A stretch of 64,000 nucleotides of DNA from Spirochaetia bacterium (GTDB lineage Bacteria; Spirochaetota; Spirochaetia; Treponematales; Treponemataceae): assembly GCA_900767955.1 (NCBI GenBank), contig CAAGBC010000060.1, forward strand, positions 107,086 through 171,085. Direction: 5' to 3'. Numbering within the stretch: the stretch's first letter is position 1; every line of letters begins with the position of its first letter. The notes below the pieces were generated by a model. The model made no database searches. It was not told the origin of the DNA and saw only the letters and a program-made list of their open reading frames with translations. A program made the translations under genes and the position numbers. Below, piece by piece: positions 17,846 to 25,222 of the stretch.

Positions 17846-17878
17846 GAAGCTCCTAAAACTTTAGGAGCTTCTTTTTAA
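17846..17878 (+). terminator. Intrinsic terminator after the tail-fibre-like gene
   Basis: AGAAGCTCCTAAA pairs with TTTAGGAGCTTCT, followed by T-rich sequence, 13 nt after the stop codon. It is nearly symmetrical and could also serve the convergent lipoprotein gene. Confidence 0.85.
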
Positions 17879-17888
17879 GTTTAAGTTA

Positions 17889-18509
17889 TTAAAGCTCAAT
17901 ATTAAAACGATCCCAATAAATATAAACCACTATATCTTCATTTCCAACTACAATTTCATCAAAAGAATCTAGAACTTCGGGGTTCCATATATGTGTTTCA
18001 ACATCTTCAGCTAAAAAGTACAAATGTGCATAAGTAATCAAAGTATCATTAGTACTTATTAAATCTACAGCTTTTGAAGTCCATTTTTTTAAATCAATTA
18101 CTGTTCCTTCTTCATAATATTTTGTACCAAAAACTTTTTCAAAAGCATCATTAGAAAATTCCTTAAAAAGAACTTCATCATTCCTTAGGTCAAGGTAACT
18201 AGGTACATCGTAACCTTCAGGAAGATCATAAACATAATTACCTTCTGAATCAGAATGCAAATCTAAAAGATACATAGGAGAATATGTTTCAAAACCATTT
18301 ATAGAATAGATACTAGGGTTATCAATATACTTAGAATAATATGTACACCATCTAAACTCAACTTTAGTCTTATTAGAATTATCTTCTGGAGTTTCAACAA
18401 CTGGTGGTTCATTCACTTCTGGAGTTTCAGATCCTGAAGGATTTTGACATCCGCCAAGAACAAACATCATACTTACTAATACTAACAAAAATCTCAAATG
18501 TGTTTTCAT
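17889..18509 (-). CDS. Hypothetical lipoprotein
   Basis: This 206-residue protein starts with a lipoprotein signal (MKTHLRFLLVLVSMMFVLGG then Cys21), followed by a low-complexity linker rich in Pro, Glu and Thr (ETPEVNEPPVVETPED). The rest is acidic and rich in Tyr and Asp, with no family that I recognise. It would be exported and anchored by its lipid. GAGGT lies before the ATG. It sits next to the phage-type genes but in the opposite direction. Confidence 0.65.
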   Translation of the reverse strand: MKTHLRFLLVLVSMMFVLGGCQNPSGSETPEVNEPPVVETPEDNSNKTKVEFRWCTYYSKYIDNPSIYSINGFETYSPMYLLDLHSDSEGNYVYDLPEGYDVPSYLDLRNDEVLFKEFSNDAFEKVFGTKYYEEGTVIDLKKWTSKAVDLISTNDTLITYAHLYFLAEDVETHIWNPEVLDSFDEIVVGNEDIVVYIYWDRFNIEL

Positions 18510-18540
18510 TTTAATACCTCGCTAAAAATAATACATTAAA

Positions 18541-18567
18541 GGGAGTGTTTAAAATTTATACACTCCC
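18541..18567 (-). terminator. Hairpin, probable terminator
   Basis: GGGAGTGT and ACACTCCC form a perfect 8-bp stem, followed on the minus strand by TTTAAT. It lies between the decayed small gene at 18602-18722 and the lipoprotein gene. Confidence 0.55.
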
Positions 18568-18601
18568 AATTTACAAAAATGCTATTTAATTTGTTTCTTA
18601 T

Positions 18602-18722
18602 TTAATAAAAAACTTTTAAAGATTCTTCTAAATTGCTATAACGTTCTCGAAGATCTTTTACACTTACATTTAAATAATGTTGCCACAATTAAAAATGCAA
18701 CAAGCCATTTTAGTTTTTTCCT
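18602..18722 (-). pseudogene. Decayed small membrane-anchored protein, start codon lost
   Basis: GGAGG at 18730-18734 is 7 nt before an AGG triplet where an ATG would be expected. From there the frame reads RKKLKWLVAFLIVATLF, a basic start plus one membrane helix, and then breaks. Removing one A from the AAA at the break restores NVSVKDLRERYSNLEESLKV followed by FY and a stop, a short helix. A lost start plus a one-base insertion make it a pseudogene. The form (N-terminal anchor then coiled coil) resembles small phage lysis proteins such as spanins; that identity is a guess. Confidence 0.5.
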
Positions 18723-19297
18723 TTTTTTCCCTCCTTTAATTTTTTTCCCTTTAACCAAAGATTACAATCGTTTAAAAATATTTCATCAATAGAAAGAGAA
18801 TCTAGTTTATTATCTTCAAAATATTTGTTAACTATATCTTGCCATTCTTCAGCCTTGCACTTTGATTTTTTTAGTGATTTTCGATTTTGAGAATCAAAAA
18901 TAACTTTGTAATGCTTTGGATTAATCAAAAAACATATTTTGCTTTCATAAGAATGAGGTTGGCCTTCTTTTGTCCAGTCTGTATATTCCCCAGAAAGAAT
19001 CTTTTTTTTATTCTTCCAAAGGTTATCTACAAAATTTTTAAAAGTCATTTTTTTTATAACCTCAGCTTCTTGTTGATTCTCTTCTTCTGTTGGATTTTGA
19101 TTACATTCATTACACTTAGCTTTGTCATCACTCAAAACAGTTCGAATAACTCCCCATTGAATCCCAATAAATTGCACAACATCTTTGAAATCTTTTTTAA
19201 CATTACGAGTTATTGCATCAATTAAATACTTTCTAAATAATTTTTTTTGAAAAATATTTAATTCTTTGCTAATTTCATTAGTAATCTCATTTCCCAT
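18710..19297 (-). CDS. Unknown protein behind a poly-G promoter
   Basis: I do not recognise a family. The product is 195 residues from the ATG at 19297, chosen because AGGAGG lies 5 nt before it; a frame extension to 19354 would start inside the promoter. It is lysine-rich and helical, has a CNECNQNP segment that could be a half zinc-binding site, and ends in KGKKLKEGKKGKN. There is no signal peptide. Its promoter (19323-19350) contains a run of nine G, and the decayed membrane gene follows it with overlap, so the two once formed an operon, possibly from a phage. Confidence 0.6.
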   Translation of the reverse strand: MGNEITNEISKELNIFQKKLFRKYLIDAITRNVKKDFKDVVQFIGIQWGVIRTVLSDDKAKCNECNQNPTEEENQQEAEVIKKMTFKNFVDNLWKNKKKILSGEYTDWTKEGQPHSYESKICFLINPKHYKVIFDSQNRKSLKKSKCKAEEWQDIVNKYFEDNKLDSLSIDEIFLNDCNLWLKGKKLKEGKKGKN

Positions 19298-19322
19298 TTT
19301 TCCTCCTACTAACTCCACCTTT

Positions 19323-19350
19323 AGTTTACCCCCCCCCGAAAATTTTTCAA
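19323..19350 (-). promoter_or_regulatory. Promoter with a 9-G run in its spacer
   Basis: The minus strand reads TTGAAA (19345-19350), a 16-nt spacer made of AATTTTC plus nine G, and TAAACT (19323-19328), 25 nt from the ATG at 19297. It is the same design as at 11-37, with one more G. A tract this long is prone to slippage during replication, and each added or lost G changes the distance between -35 and -10. Confidence 0.6.
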
Positions 19351-19399
19351 GCAAAAATTATATACTTTCCTCAAAATTTTATATATATAGAATTTAAAT

Positions 19400-19434
19400 A
19401 AAAAAAACGCCCTCCCCGATTTAGGAGAAGGCGT
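19400..19434 (-). terminator. Intrinsic terminator of gpmI (repeat-family copy 4)
   Basis: On the minus strand GCCTTCTCC and GGGGAGGGC form an imperfect stem with a TAAATC loop, followed by seven or more T, about 60 nt after the gpmI stop. Confidence 0.8.
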
Positions 19435-19448
19435 TCAGTCACATCATC

Positions 19449-19486
19449 AGTGAGTAGCGTTAGCTACGAACAAATCCCTGTGGCAA
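19449..19486 (-). repeat. Dispersed ~40-bp repeat, inverted copy
   Basis: Read on the minus strand it is GCCACAGGGATTTGTTC then GTAGCTAACGCTACTCACTG, closely matching the copies at 22436-22476, 23553-23604 and 24489-24526. The AGCTAACGCT core is a short palindrome. Confidence 0.7.
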
Positions 19487-19492
19487 TAAACC

Positions 19493-21154
19493 TTATTTCA
19501 AATTGATAATACTCTTATCATAATCAGCTGGTGGAACAAATCCCATCAAGTTCATAAGTGTGCTAGGCCAGCTACTAATTCCCAAACCTTCGTTCAATTT
19601 TTCTGTATCATATTCACCTTTGTATTCTGGGTCGTAGATGATTCCAGGAACTGGGTTTAAGCTGTGAGATGTTTTTGCTTTTGGTTCGCCGTCGCCACCT
19701 TTTTTAACGCTGCCGTCTTTTGCATGTTCGTACATATCGTCAGAGTTTCCGTGGTCTGCTGTTAAACAAAGGATACCACCAGCTTCTTCAACTGCTGCCT
19801 TTAAGCGACCAAGTTGCAAGTCCATTCCTTCCATAGAACAAACTACAGCGTTAAAAACACCTGTGTGCCCAACCATATCCCCATTTGGATAGTTCAAACG
19901 GATGTGGTCATATTTTCCAGATTTAATTGCTTCGATAACTTTGTCTGTAATTTCAGCACATTTCATCCATGGGCGCTGTTCAAAAGGAACTACATCACTT
20001 GGAACTTCAACGTAATCTTCCAATTTTTCGTCGAATTTACCTTGTTTATTTCCATTAAAGAAGTATGTAACGTGTCCGTATTTTTGAGTTTCAGAAATTG
20101 CCAAAATGCGAACCCCAGATTTTGTAAGATATTCACCCATTGTTCTGTCAATGCTTGGTGGATTTACCAAATATTGAGCAGGAACGTGAGCGTCCCCGTC
20201 ATATTCCATCATTCCAGCGTATTCAACAGCAGGAACACGTTTTCTATCAAAATATGGGAAGTCTGCATTAGCTGGAGTTTCAAATGCAGCTGTCATTTCC
20301 AAAGCACGGTCTCCACGGAAGTTAAATAAAATTACGCTGTCTCCGTCTTCGATTGTTCCAACAGCCTTTCCGTTTTCTGCAATAACAAATTCGTGCATAT
20401 CTTGGTCAAGAAGTCCAGCATTTTCAGCACGATAAACTTCGATTGCTTCTGTAGCACTTGCAAATTGGCGACCTTCACCCAAAACGTGAGCTTTCCAACC
20501 GCGATCAACCATTGACCAGTCAGCATTGTAGCGGTCCATTGTCATATACATACGACCACCACCAGAAGCGATACGATAATCGCATCCGTCAAAACCAGCC
20601 AAATATTCTTCAAGTGGGCTAATATAATTCAAAGCAGAAGTTGGATCAACATCACGACCATCAAGCAAAGCGTGAACACGAAGCTTTTTAATTCCGTCTT
20701 TGTTAGCTTGAGCAATCATAGCTTTTAGGTGGTCGATGTGAGAGTGAACGTTTCCGTCAGAAACAAGCCCGATAAAATGCAAACAAGAATTTTTATCCAA
20801 AACATTCTTGCTCAATTTTTGCCAAGTAGCGTCAGTAAACATTTTTCCGCTAGAAATAGATTCCCCAACAAGTTTAGCACCCTGAGCAAAAACGCGACCA
20901 CAACCAATAGCATTGTGCCCTACTTCAGAGTTACCCATGTCGTCATCACTTGGAAGCCCAACAGCAGTTCCGTGAGCCTTAAGCTGAGTGTGTGGACAAT
21001 TTGCTGTAAACCAGTCCAAATATTTCATTTTAGAAGCACGAACAGCATCGCCTTCCTCAAACTTTCCGTAACCAACACCGTCCATGATAACCAAAACAAC
21101 TGGTCCACGGCGTCCTTTCCAATTAGGATTTTTCTTTAATGCTTCAACAGACAT
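19493..21154 (-). CDS. gpmI: 2,3-bisphosphoglycerate-independent phosphoglycerate mutase
   Basis: This 553-residue enzyme interconverts 3- and 2-phosphoglycerate in glycolysis, using two Mn ions and a phosphoserine intermediate. The metal site VVLVIMDGVGYG is at the N-terminus, and the catalytic Ser76 lies in DDMGNSEVGHNAIG. Metal ligands continue in LTADHGNSDDM near the C-terminus. Length and motifs are those of the iPGM family. A purple-bacterial dPGM is not needed if this is the main mutase. It is followed by a terminator and reads as a single-gene unit. Confidence 0.96.
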   Translation of the reverse strand: MSVEALKKNPNWKGRRGPVVLVIMDGVGYGKFEEGDAVRASKMKYLDWFTANCPHTQLKAHGTAVGLPSDDDMGNSEVGHNAIGCGRVFAQGAKLVGESISSGKMFTDATWQKLSKNVLDKNSCLHFIGLVSDGNVHSHIDHLKAMIAQANKDGIKKLRVHALLDGRDVDPTSALNYISPLEEYLAGFDGCDYRIASGGGRMYMTMDRYNADWSMVDRGWKAHVLGEGRQFASATEAIEVYRAENAGLLDQDMHEFVIAENGKAVGTIEDGDSVILFNFRGDRALEMTAAFETPANADFPYFDRKRVPAVEYAGMMEYDGDAHVPAQYLVNPPSIDRTMGEYLTKSGVRILAISETQKYGHVTYFFNGNKQGKFDEKLEDYVEVPSDVVPFEQRPWMKCAEITDKVIEAIKSGKYDHIRLNYPNGDMVGHTGVFNAVVCSMEGMDLQLGRLKAAVEEAGGILCLTADHGNSDDMYEHAKDGSVKKGGDGEPKAKTSHSLNPVPGIIYDPEYKGEYDTEKLNEGLGISSWPSTLMNLMGFVPPADYDKSIINLK

Positions 21155-21279
21155 ATATTTTCTCCATAAAAAAATAAAAAGTTTCTATTTTCTTCTATAA
21201 ATATACAAAATTTTACCGCCTTTTACAATGACAAGAATCTTTCTCCTTTGGATTTGGGCGATTCCATTTTTGGCGCATT

Positions 21280-22359
21280 TTATTCTTCAACTTGCCAAGA
21301 ACCGTTTTTAGTTGCTCCAATGCGTTTTACTTTTCCTTGTTCTCGGAGTTTTTTTACCTGCATTTCTACAGCGCGTTTAGAAAGATTCAATTGATTTGCG
21401 ACTTCCTGCAACTTGATTACTGGATTCTTTTTCATTAAATCTATAATTTGTACCGAAGTTTTTTCTTTTGCACCGAAGTTTTTGACATTTTGTACCGAAG
21501 TATTGTCTATTTCCTCGGTATAGCGAATATGAGTAAATCGATTTTTAAGTTCGTTATTTTTTCCAAGTAAGAGATTTTCAAAAAACTTTTCTAAAAATCT
21601 AGTATCCATATAAATACTTTTTTTTGTATTTGTATAATTTGCTCTAACAAGAGCATTCCTAAAATACCAACTATGATTTTCAAAAGGTTCGTTATTAACT
21701 TCAAATCCCAAAAAGCAAAGATATTTTATTATAAAAACGGCTGTTGTTCTTGTATTTCCTTCCCCAAATGGATGAACTTGCCAAATATTTGCAACAAAAC
21801 GAGTTATATGATTTACAATTTGTTCCATAGAAAGAATTGAATAATCAAAGTTCCTTTCATTTTCAAAATCGTATTTCAATGTATCTGCTATCAAATCTGC
21901 ATTTGCATAAATAACGGTATCACCATCCAAAGCCCATTCTTTTTTTGTAATATTGTAAGTTCTAAATTTCCCTGCTTTTACAGTATCAAAAATCCCTTTA
22001 AAAAGTTTTTCGTGAATTGAAATTAATTGATTTGGATTAAATGAAAAAGTCTGTTCTGACAAAATCTGGGCAATTCTTACAGAAACTTTATCAGCTTCCT
22101 CGGAACAGCTATCATCACTAACTCGAATTTCTTTTGATTCATAATAAGAATCAATTATTTTTGATACTTCATCAAAAGAAATTTCACCTTCAATATTTCG
22201 TTTTGCTGTTTCATACAAATATTTAGAAGGTGCAAGTCCATCAACTTTTTGTAAACCGATAGCAGTTGCCCAATTTTTGCCTTTTATTTGCTTAGAAGGT
22301 TCAACTTGTCGAATATATGAGTCAAAATCAAATTCAAAAGGATTGTTTTCAGTTTCCAT
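21280..22359 (-). CDS. Fic-family AMP-transferase-like protein with C-terminal winged helix
   Basis: This 359-residue protein has the complete Fic motif HPFGEGNTR (about 196-204), whose His is required for transfer of AMP (or a related group) to a target protein. The N-terminal ~75 residues (NIEGEISFDEVSKIIDSYY) resemble VbhA-type inhibitory antitoxins, suggesting self-inhibition. The C-terminal ~60 residues (VIKLQEVANQLNLSKRAVEM) are a winged-helix DNA-binding unit, as in many chromosomal Fic proteins. The ATG at 22359 is 9 nt after GAGGA; the earlier TTG at 22365 is too close. The target is unknown. Confidence 0.88.
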   Translation of the reverse strand: METENNPFEFDFDSYIRQVEPSKQIKGKNWATAIGLQKVDGLAPSKYLYETAKRNIEGEISFDEVSKIIDSYYESKEIRVSDDSCSEEADKVSVRIAQILSEQTFSFNPNQLISIHEKLFKGIFDTVKAGKFRTYNITKKEWALDGDTVIYANADLIADTLKYDFENERNFDYSILSMEQIVNHITRFVANIWQVHPFGEGNTRTTAVFIIKYLCFLGFEVNNEPFENHSWYFRNALVRANYTNTKKSIYMDTRFLEKFFENLLLGKNNELKNRFTHIRYTEEIDNTSVQNVKNFGAKEKTSVQIIDLMKKNPVIKLQEVANQLNLSKRAVEMQVKKLREQGKVKRIGATKNGSWQVEE

Positions 22360-22435
22360 TTTCAATTGTCCTCAATTTTTAGTTTATTTATCAATTCTAA
22401 AATCTCCGTTTTTCTATAGTACTAGATATTCAAAA

Positions 22436-22476
22436 AATGCCACGCGGCTTTGTTCACAGCTAACGCTATTCACGGG
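22436..22476 (+). repeat. Dispersed ~40-bp repeat
   Basis: ATGCCACGCGGCTTTGTTC followed by ACAGCTAACGCTATTCACGG matches the copies at 23553-23604 and 24489-24526, and the inverted copy at 19449-19486. It lies between the Fic and PIN genes. Confidence 0.7.
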
Positions 22477-22512
22477 TTTTATTGTCATATTAATTTTCAT
22501 CACCTTGGCTGA

Positions 22513-22887
22513 TTAATATAACTTTAATGAAGGAACCACTGTTTTTATCAATTTAAAATGATTATCCAAAGTCCATATTTGACAATCGTTTTTTATTGCA
22601 AGATAGGCAATTATTCCATCCTGAAAAGGCACTGTTAGTCCGGATTTTTTCAGTTTTGCAAAAAGGCAAGCTACTTCTAGCCAGTCTTGTTTTTCAAAGG
22701 AAAGATATTCAAAACATTCTAGGGCTGTTTTTAGTTTTTCGCTTTCTTTGGGATTTTTACTACCTCGCAAAAGTTCTGTAAAGATTACACCACAAGTTGC
22801 AATTTCATTTTCTTGAAAAATTGATTCCTTTTCTTTAGTAGGATTTTTCAAAAAATCAATTAGTACGTTTGTATCTACCAAAATCAT
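22513..22887 (-). CDS. vapC: VapC-family PIN-domain toxin
   Basis: This 124-residue PIN protein opens with MILVDTNVLIDFL and has Glu in TELLRGS, then VPFQDGIIAYLA and TLDNHF as the third and fourth acidic sites. It is a predicted Mg-dependent RNase. Its ATG overlaps the stop of the upstream helix-turn-helix gene (ATGA), so the pair is a two-gene operon. This module is one of three PIN modules in the window, and their sequences differ clearly, so each probably answers only to its own partner. Confidence 0.85.
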   Translation of the reverse strand: MILVDTNVLIDFLKNPTKEKESIFQENEIATCGVIFTELLRGSKNPKESEKLKTALECFEYLSFEKQDWLEVACLFAKLKKSGLTVPFQDGIIAYLAIKNDCQIWTLDNHFKLIKTVVPSLKLY

Positions 22888-23387
22888 ATTAAACTTGCCT
22901 CTCTAAATTCAGTTACGGAATCGGAATCAAGAGAAATTTTTCCTGCTAAGTCAAAGAAAGCTTTTTTTGATTTTGAAACAGAGGACTTTGCAACTATTTG
23001 TTCAGTTTGTAGCATTTTTATAAAAGCACCAACAGAAACAAGAGCTTCTTCCGAAAGTGTTTTTAAAGCTGCCGTTAAAGTTCCCAATTGATTATTTGAA
23101 TTATCATCATAAAATCCGTATTTCACAGAAGAAGACGCAACATAACTTTCTGTATCTTGTTGGATTTTGTAAGAAACTTTTTCTTTGTTAGGAGAAAATT
23201 CATCATCAATAATTTGGGAATAAGAAACTGAATAAAGTTTTGCCAAAGCAACCACAATTTTTACAGGTGGCTCAACATCTCCAGATTCGTATTTGATGTA
23301 CATTTGCCTAGAAACTTGAAGATAAGTTGCCAAATAACTTTGAGAATAATTGTGTTTTTCGCGCAAAGCTTTTATTGAATCTTTCAT
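22884..23387 (-). CDS. XRE-type helix-turn-helix regulator, probable antitoxin
   Basis: This 167-residue protein has an N-terminal XRE helix-turn-helix (KALREKHNYSQSYLATYLQVSRQMYIKYESG cut here at its core SQSYLATYLQVSRQMYIKYE), then a linker and a helical C-terminus. It is translationally coupled to the PIN gene. Antitoxins of PIN toxins are usually short AbrB, RHH or Phd-type proteins; a 167-residue XRE partner is less common, and its long C-terminus would be the toxin-binding part. It likely represses its own operon. Confidence 0.75.
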   Translation of the reverse strand: MKDSIKALREKHNYSQSYLATYLQVSRQMYIKYESGDVEPPVKIVVALAKLYSVSYSQIIDDEFSPNKEKVSYKIQQDTESYVASSSVKYGFYDDNSNNQLGTLTAALKTLSEEALVSVGAFIKMLQTEQIVAKSSVSKSKKAFFDLAGKISLDSDSVTEFREASLI

Positions 23388-23552
23388 AATTAAAGATTAG
23401 CATTGGATTTTGTACTTGTCAAGTAAATTTTACAACACATACAAATGTTAAATATATTTTACAAATAATTTTGAAATGACTTATAAACACTGTATGTGAT
23501 GTAGATTCCGAATCGAGTTCGGAATGACGGGGGGTTGGATTCTTCTATTTTG

Positions 23553-23604
23553 GAAAAAATGCCACACGGATTTGTTCACAGCTAACGCTGTTCACTGGTT
23601 TTAT
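23553..23604 (+). repeat. Dispersed ~40-bp repeat
   Basis: TGGAAAAAATGCCACACGG then ATTTGTTCACAGCTAACGCT and GTTCACTGG. It is followed at 23608-23640 by CTATAAATCAATAGTACGC, a second repeat that recurs at 24533-24562 and in part at 24571-24600. Confidence 0.7.
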
Positions 23605-23641
23605 TTTTTTCTATAAATCAATAGTACGCAATGTATTTTTA

Positions 23642-24040
23642 TTAATTCAACACTTCAATTTTTAAATTAGGAATACGCTGTAAATGATTTGCGTTATTAG
23701 TAATTAAAACAGCATTATTTTCTAATGCTGAAACACCAATAAACAAATCTGCATCTTCAATAAGATTCCCTTTTTGTTTTAATTGTGCATAAATTTGTGC
23801 TGCAATATCAAAAGTAGATATATTAATATCAACAAGTTCACAAATTCTTACAAAATTATTAAATCGTTCTATTTTTGCACTTGCCCCAACAGAAAGTAAC
23901 CCTCTTTTTATTTCATAATATGAAAATACGGGAATTGCTATTATATCATTATTAAGAAGAATTTCTTCAATTCTATTTTTTACTTTTTCATTTCCGTTCA
24001 GAATATAACTTATTATATTCGTATCTAAAAAATATTTCAT
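23642..24040 (-). CDS. vapC: VapC-family PIN-domain toxin
   Basis: This 132-residue PIN protein starts MKYFLDTNIISYIL, has SYYEIKRGL with the second acidic residue, and ends with LIEDADLFIGVSAL and TNNANHL. It is a predicted RNase toxin of the YjiP/FitB-like type. The ATG overlaps the upstream antitoxin stop by 4 nt. The last acidic position, normally Asp in T(G/N)D-x-H, reads TNNANH here, a change that could lower activity; the first three acidic residues are kept. Confidence 0.85.
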   Translation of the reverse strand: MKYFLDTNIISYILNGNEKVKNRIEEILLNNDIIAIPVFSYYEIKRGLLSVGASAKIERFNNFVRICELVDINISTFDIAAQIYAQLKQKGNLIEDADLFIGVSALENNAVLITNNANHLQRIPNLKIEVLN

Positions 24041-24285
24041 AATTGAACTTCTCTACACTTTATTCCTGATGAGATTGATTCTTTTACAGCAACAGATTCT
24101 TCTGGGGTTAATATACCAAAAATACCATTAAGTGCATCAATTTTTCTTTGCTTTTCTTGAGATACAGATTCATTATTTTCTTGCAATTTTTGTTTATAGA
24201 GTAAAAAATCAACAAAATCTAAGAGTTCTTGTTGATATTGACTTGAAATTTGAGAAATTTTTTCTTCTACTAGTGTATATGGCAT
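24037..24285 (-). CDS. Antitoxin of the DUF2281-like type
   Basis: This 82-residue protein begins with a helical segment (EEKISQISSQYQQELLDFVD) that resembles DUF2281 antitoxins and ends in an acidic, Glu-rich tail (ILTPEESVAVKESISSGIKC). It is coupled to the downstream PIN gene. GGAGGTG precedes the ATG. It would bind and block the toxin and repress the pair. Confidence 0.75.
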   Translation of the reverse strand: MPYTLVEEKISQISSQYQQELLDFVDFLLYKQKLQENNESVSQEKQRKIDALNGIFGILTPEESVAVKESISSGIKCREVQL

Positions 24286-24740
24286 ATTTCACCTCCACTT
24301 TTTTAATATACCACATATTCATTTATTTGGGTAGAAATAACTTTTTATAAATCATTAAATCAATGATGTGTAAGGGCGTTTGTAATTTTTTTGGAAAAAT
24401 GCCATGCGGATTTTGAGATTACAATTTTTGTAACCTCAAAAAACGGATGAGTCAAGGCTTTAAGATGACGATAGCGAACGGGCCTTGACCACACGGATTT
24501 GTTCACAGCTAACGCTGTTCACTGTTTTTTTTCTATAAATCAATAGTACGCAGAGTATTTTTCTTAAAAATTGCCAATAGTACGCAGAGTATTTTTAATT
24601 TTGAAATGACTTAAAATATTGTTGTAAGATTCCGAATCAAGTTCGGAATGTATTATATGGAACATTTATTGACAAACATTGCTTTTATACATAAAATTCA
24701 CAAATAAAAAATATAATTCACAAAACACAAGAGGAAAATT
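24286..24740. repeat. Gene-free stretch filled with dispersed repeats
   Basis: The 455 nt hold no credible gene. They contain a partial repeat at 24390-24412 (TTGGAAAAATGCCATGCGG), a fuller copy at 24489-24526, two copies of the AATAGTACGCAGAGTATTTTT unit (about 24533-24600), and a palindrome GATTCCGAATC..GTTCGGAATG near 24628. The hemerythrin promoter lies at its right end. Confidence 0.65.
24669..24697 (+). promoter_or_regulatory. Sigma-70 promoter of the bacteriohemerythrin gene
   Basis: A perfect -35 TTGACA (24669-24674), 17-nt spacer and -10 TAAAAT (24692-24697) lie 44 nt before the ATG at 24741. It is the best consensus promoter I found in the window. Confidence 0.7.
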
Positions 24741-25151
24741 ATGACTAAATTTGAGTGGAACGATTCTTACTTATTAAACATTACAGAAATTGACAATCAG
24801 CACAAAAAATTACTTTCTATTGCAAATGAACTTTATGAAATCCTTATTGGTTCAGAAGAAGCATACAAATTGAATATGTCTAAAGTATTAAAAAAATTAA
24901 CAGACTACACTGTATACCATTTTGAAGCAGAAGAAAAATTCATGGCAAGTTACGGATATACTGGAACTGCAATGCACAAATCCGCACACGATATGTTTAT
25001 TTCAGAAGTAAATCAGCAAATCCAAAAATTAAACATTGGAACAAAAGATAGTGGTCAGCAATTTTATTCCTATATTTTAAATTGGATTTTAACTCACATT
25101 GCAAAAGCAGATAAAGTTTGGGCTGATTTTGTAAAAACAAAAATGAACTAA
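24741..25151 (+). CDS. Bacteriohemerythrin (oxygen-binding di-iron protein)
   Basis: This 136-residue single-domain hemerythrin has the expected iron ligands: His in EIDNQHKKLL, His and Glu in YHFEAEEKFM, His-x-x-x-His in MHKSAH, and His and Asp in LTHIAKADKVWAD. It binds O2 reversibly through a di-iron centre and may buffer or sense oxygen in an anaerobe. The ATG has AGAGGA 7 nt upstream, and a near-consensus promoter suggests high expression. It stands alone as a single-gene unit. Confidence 0.93.
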   Translation: MTKFEWNDSYLLNITEIDNQHKKLLSIANELYEILIGSEEAYKLNMSKVLKKLTDYTVYHFEAEEKFMASYGYTGTAMHKSAHDMFISEVNQQIQKLNIGTKDSGQQFYSYILNWILTHIAKADKVWADFVKTKMN

Positions 25152-25163
25152 TATACCAAGCTA

Positions 25164-25199
25164 AAATGTCATCCTAAAACAAATTCGGGATGACATTTC
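25164..25199. terminator. Bidirectional hairpin terminator
   Basis: AAATGTCATCC pairs with GGATGACATTT between the convergent hemerythrin and glycosyltransferase genes. The stem also resembles the dispersed GTCATCCTGAA palindromes elsewhere in the window. Confidence 0.6.
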
Positions 25200-25222
25200 A
25201 ACATGACGGAATTTTTAATCTG

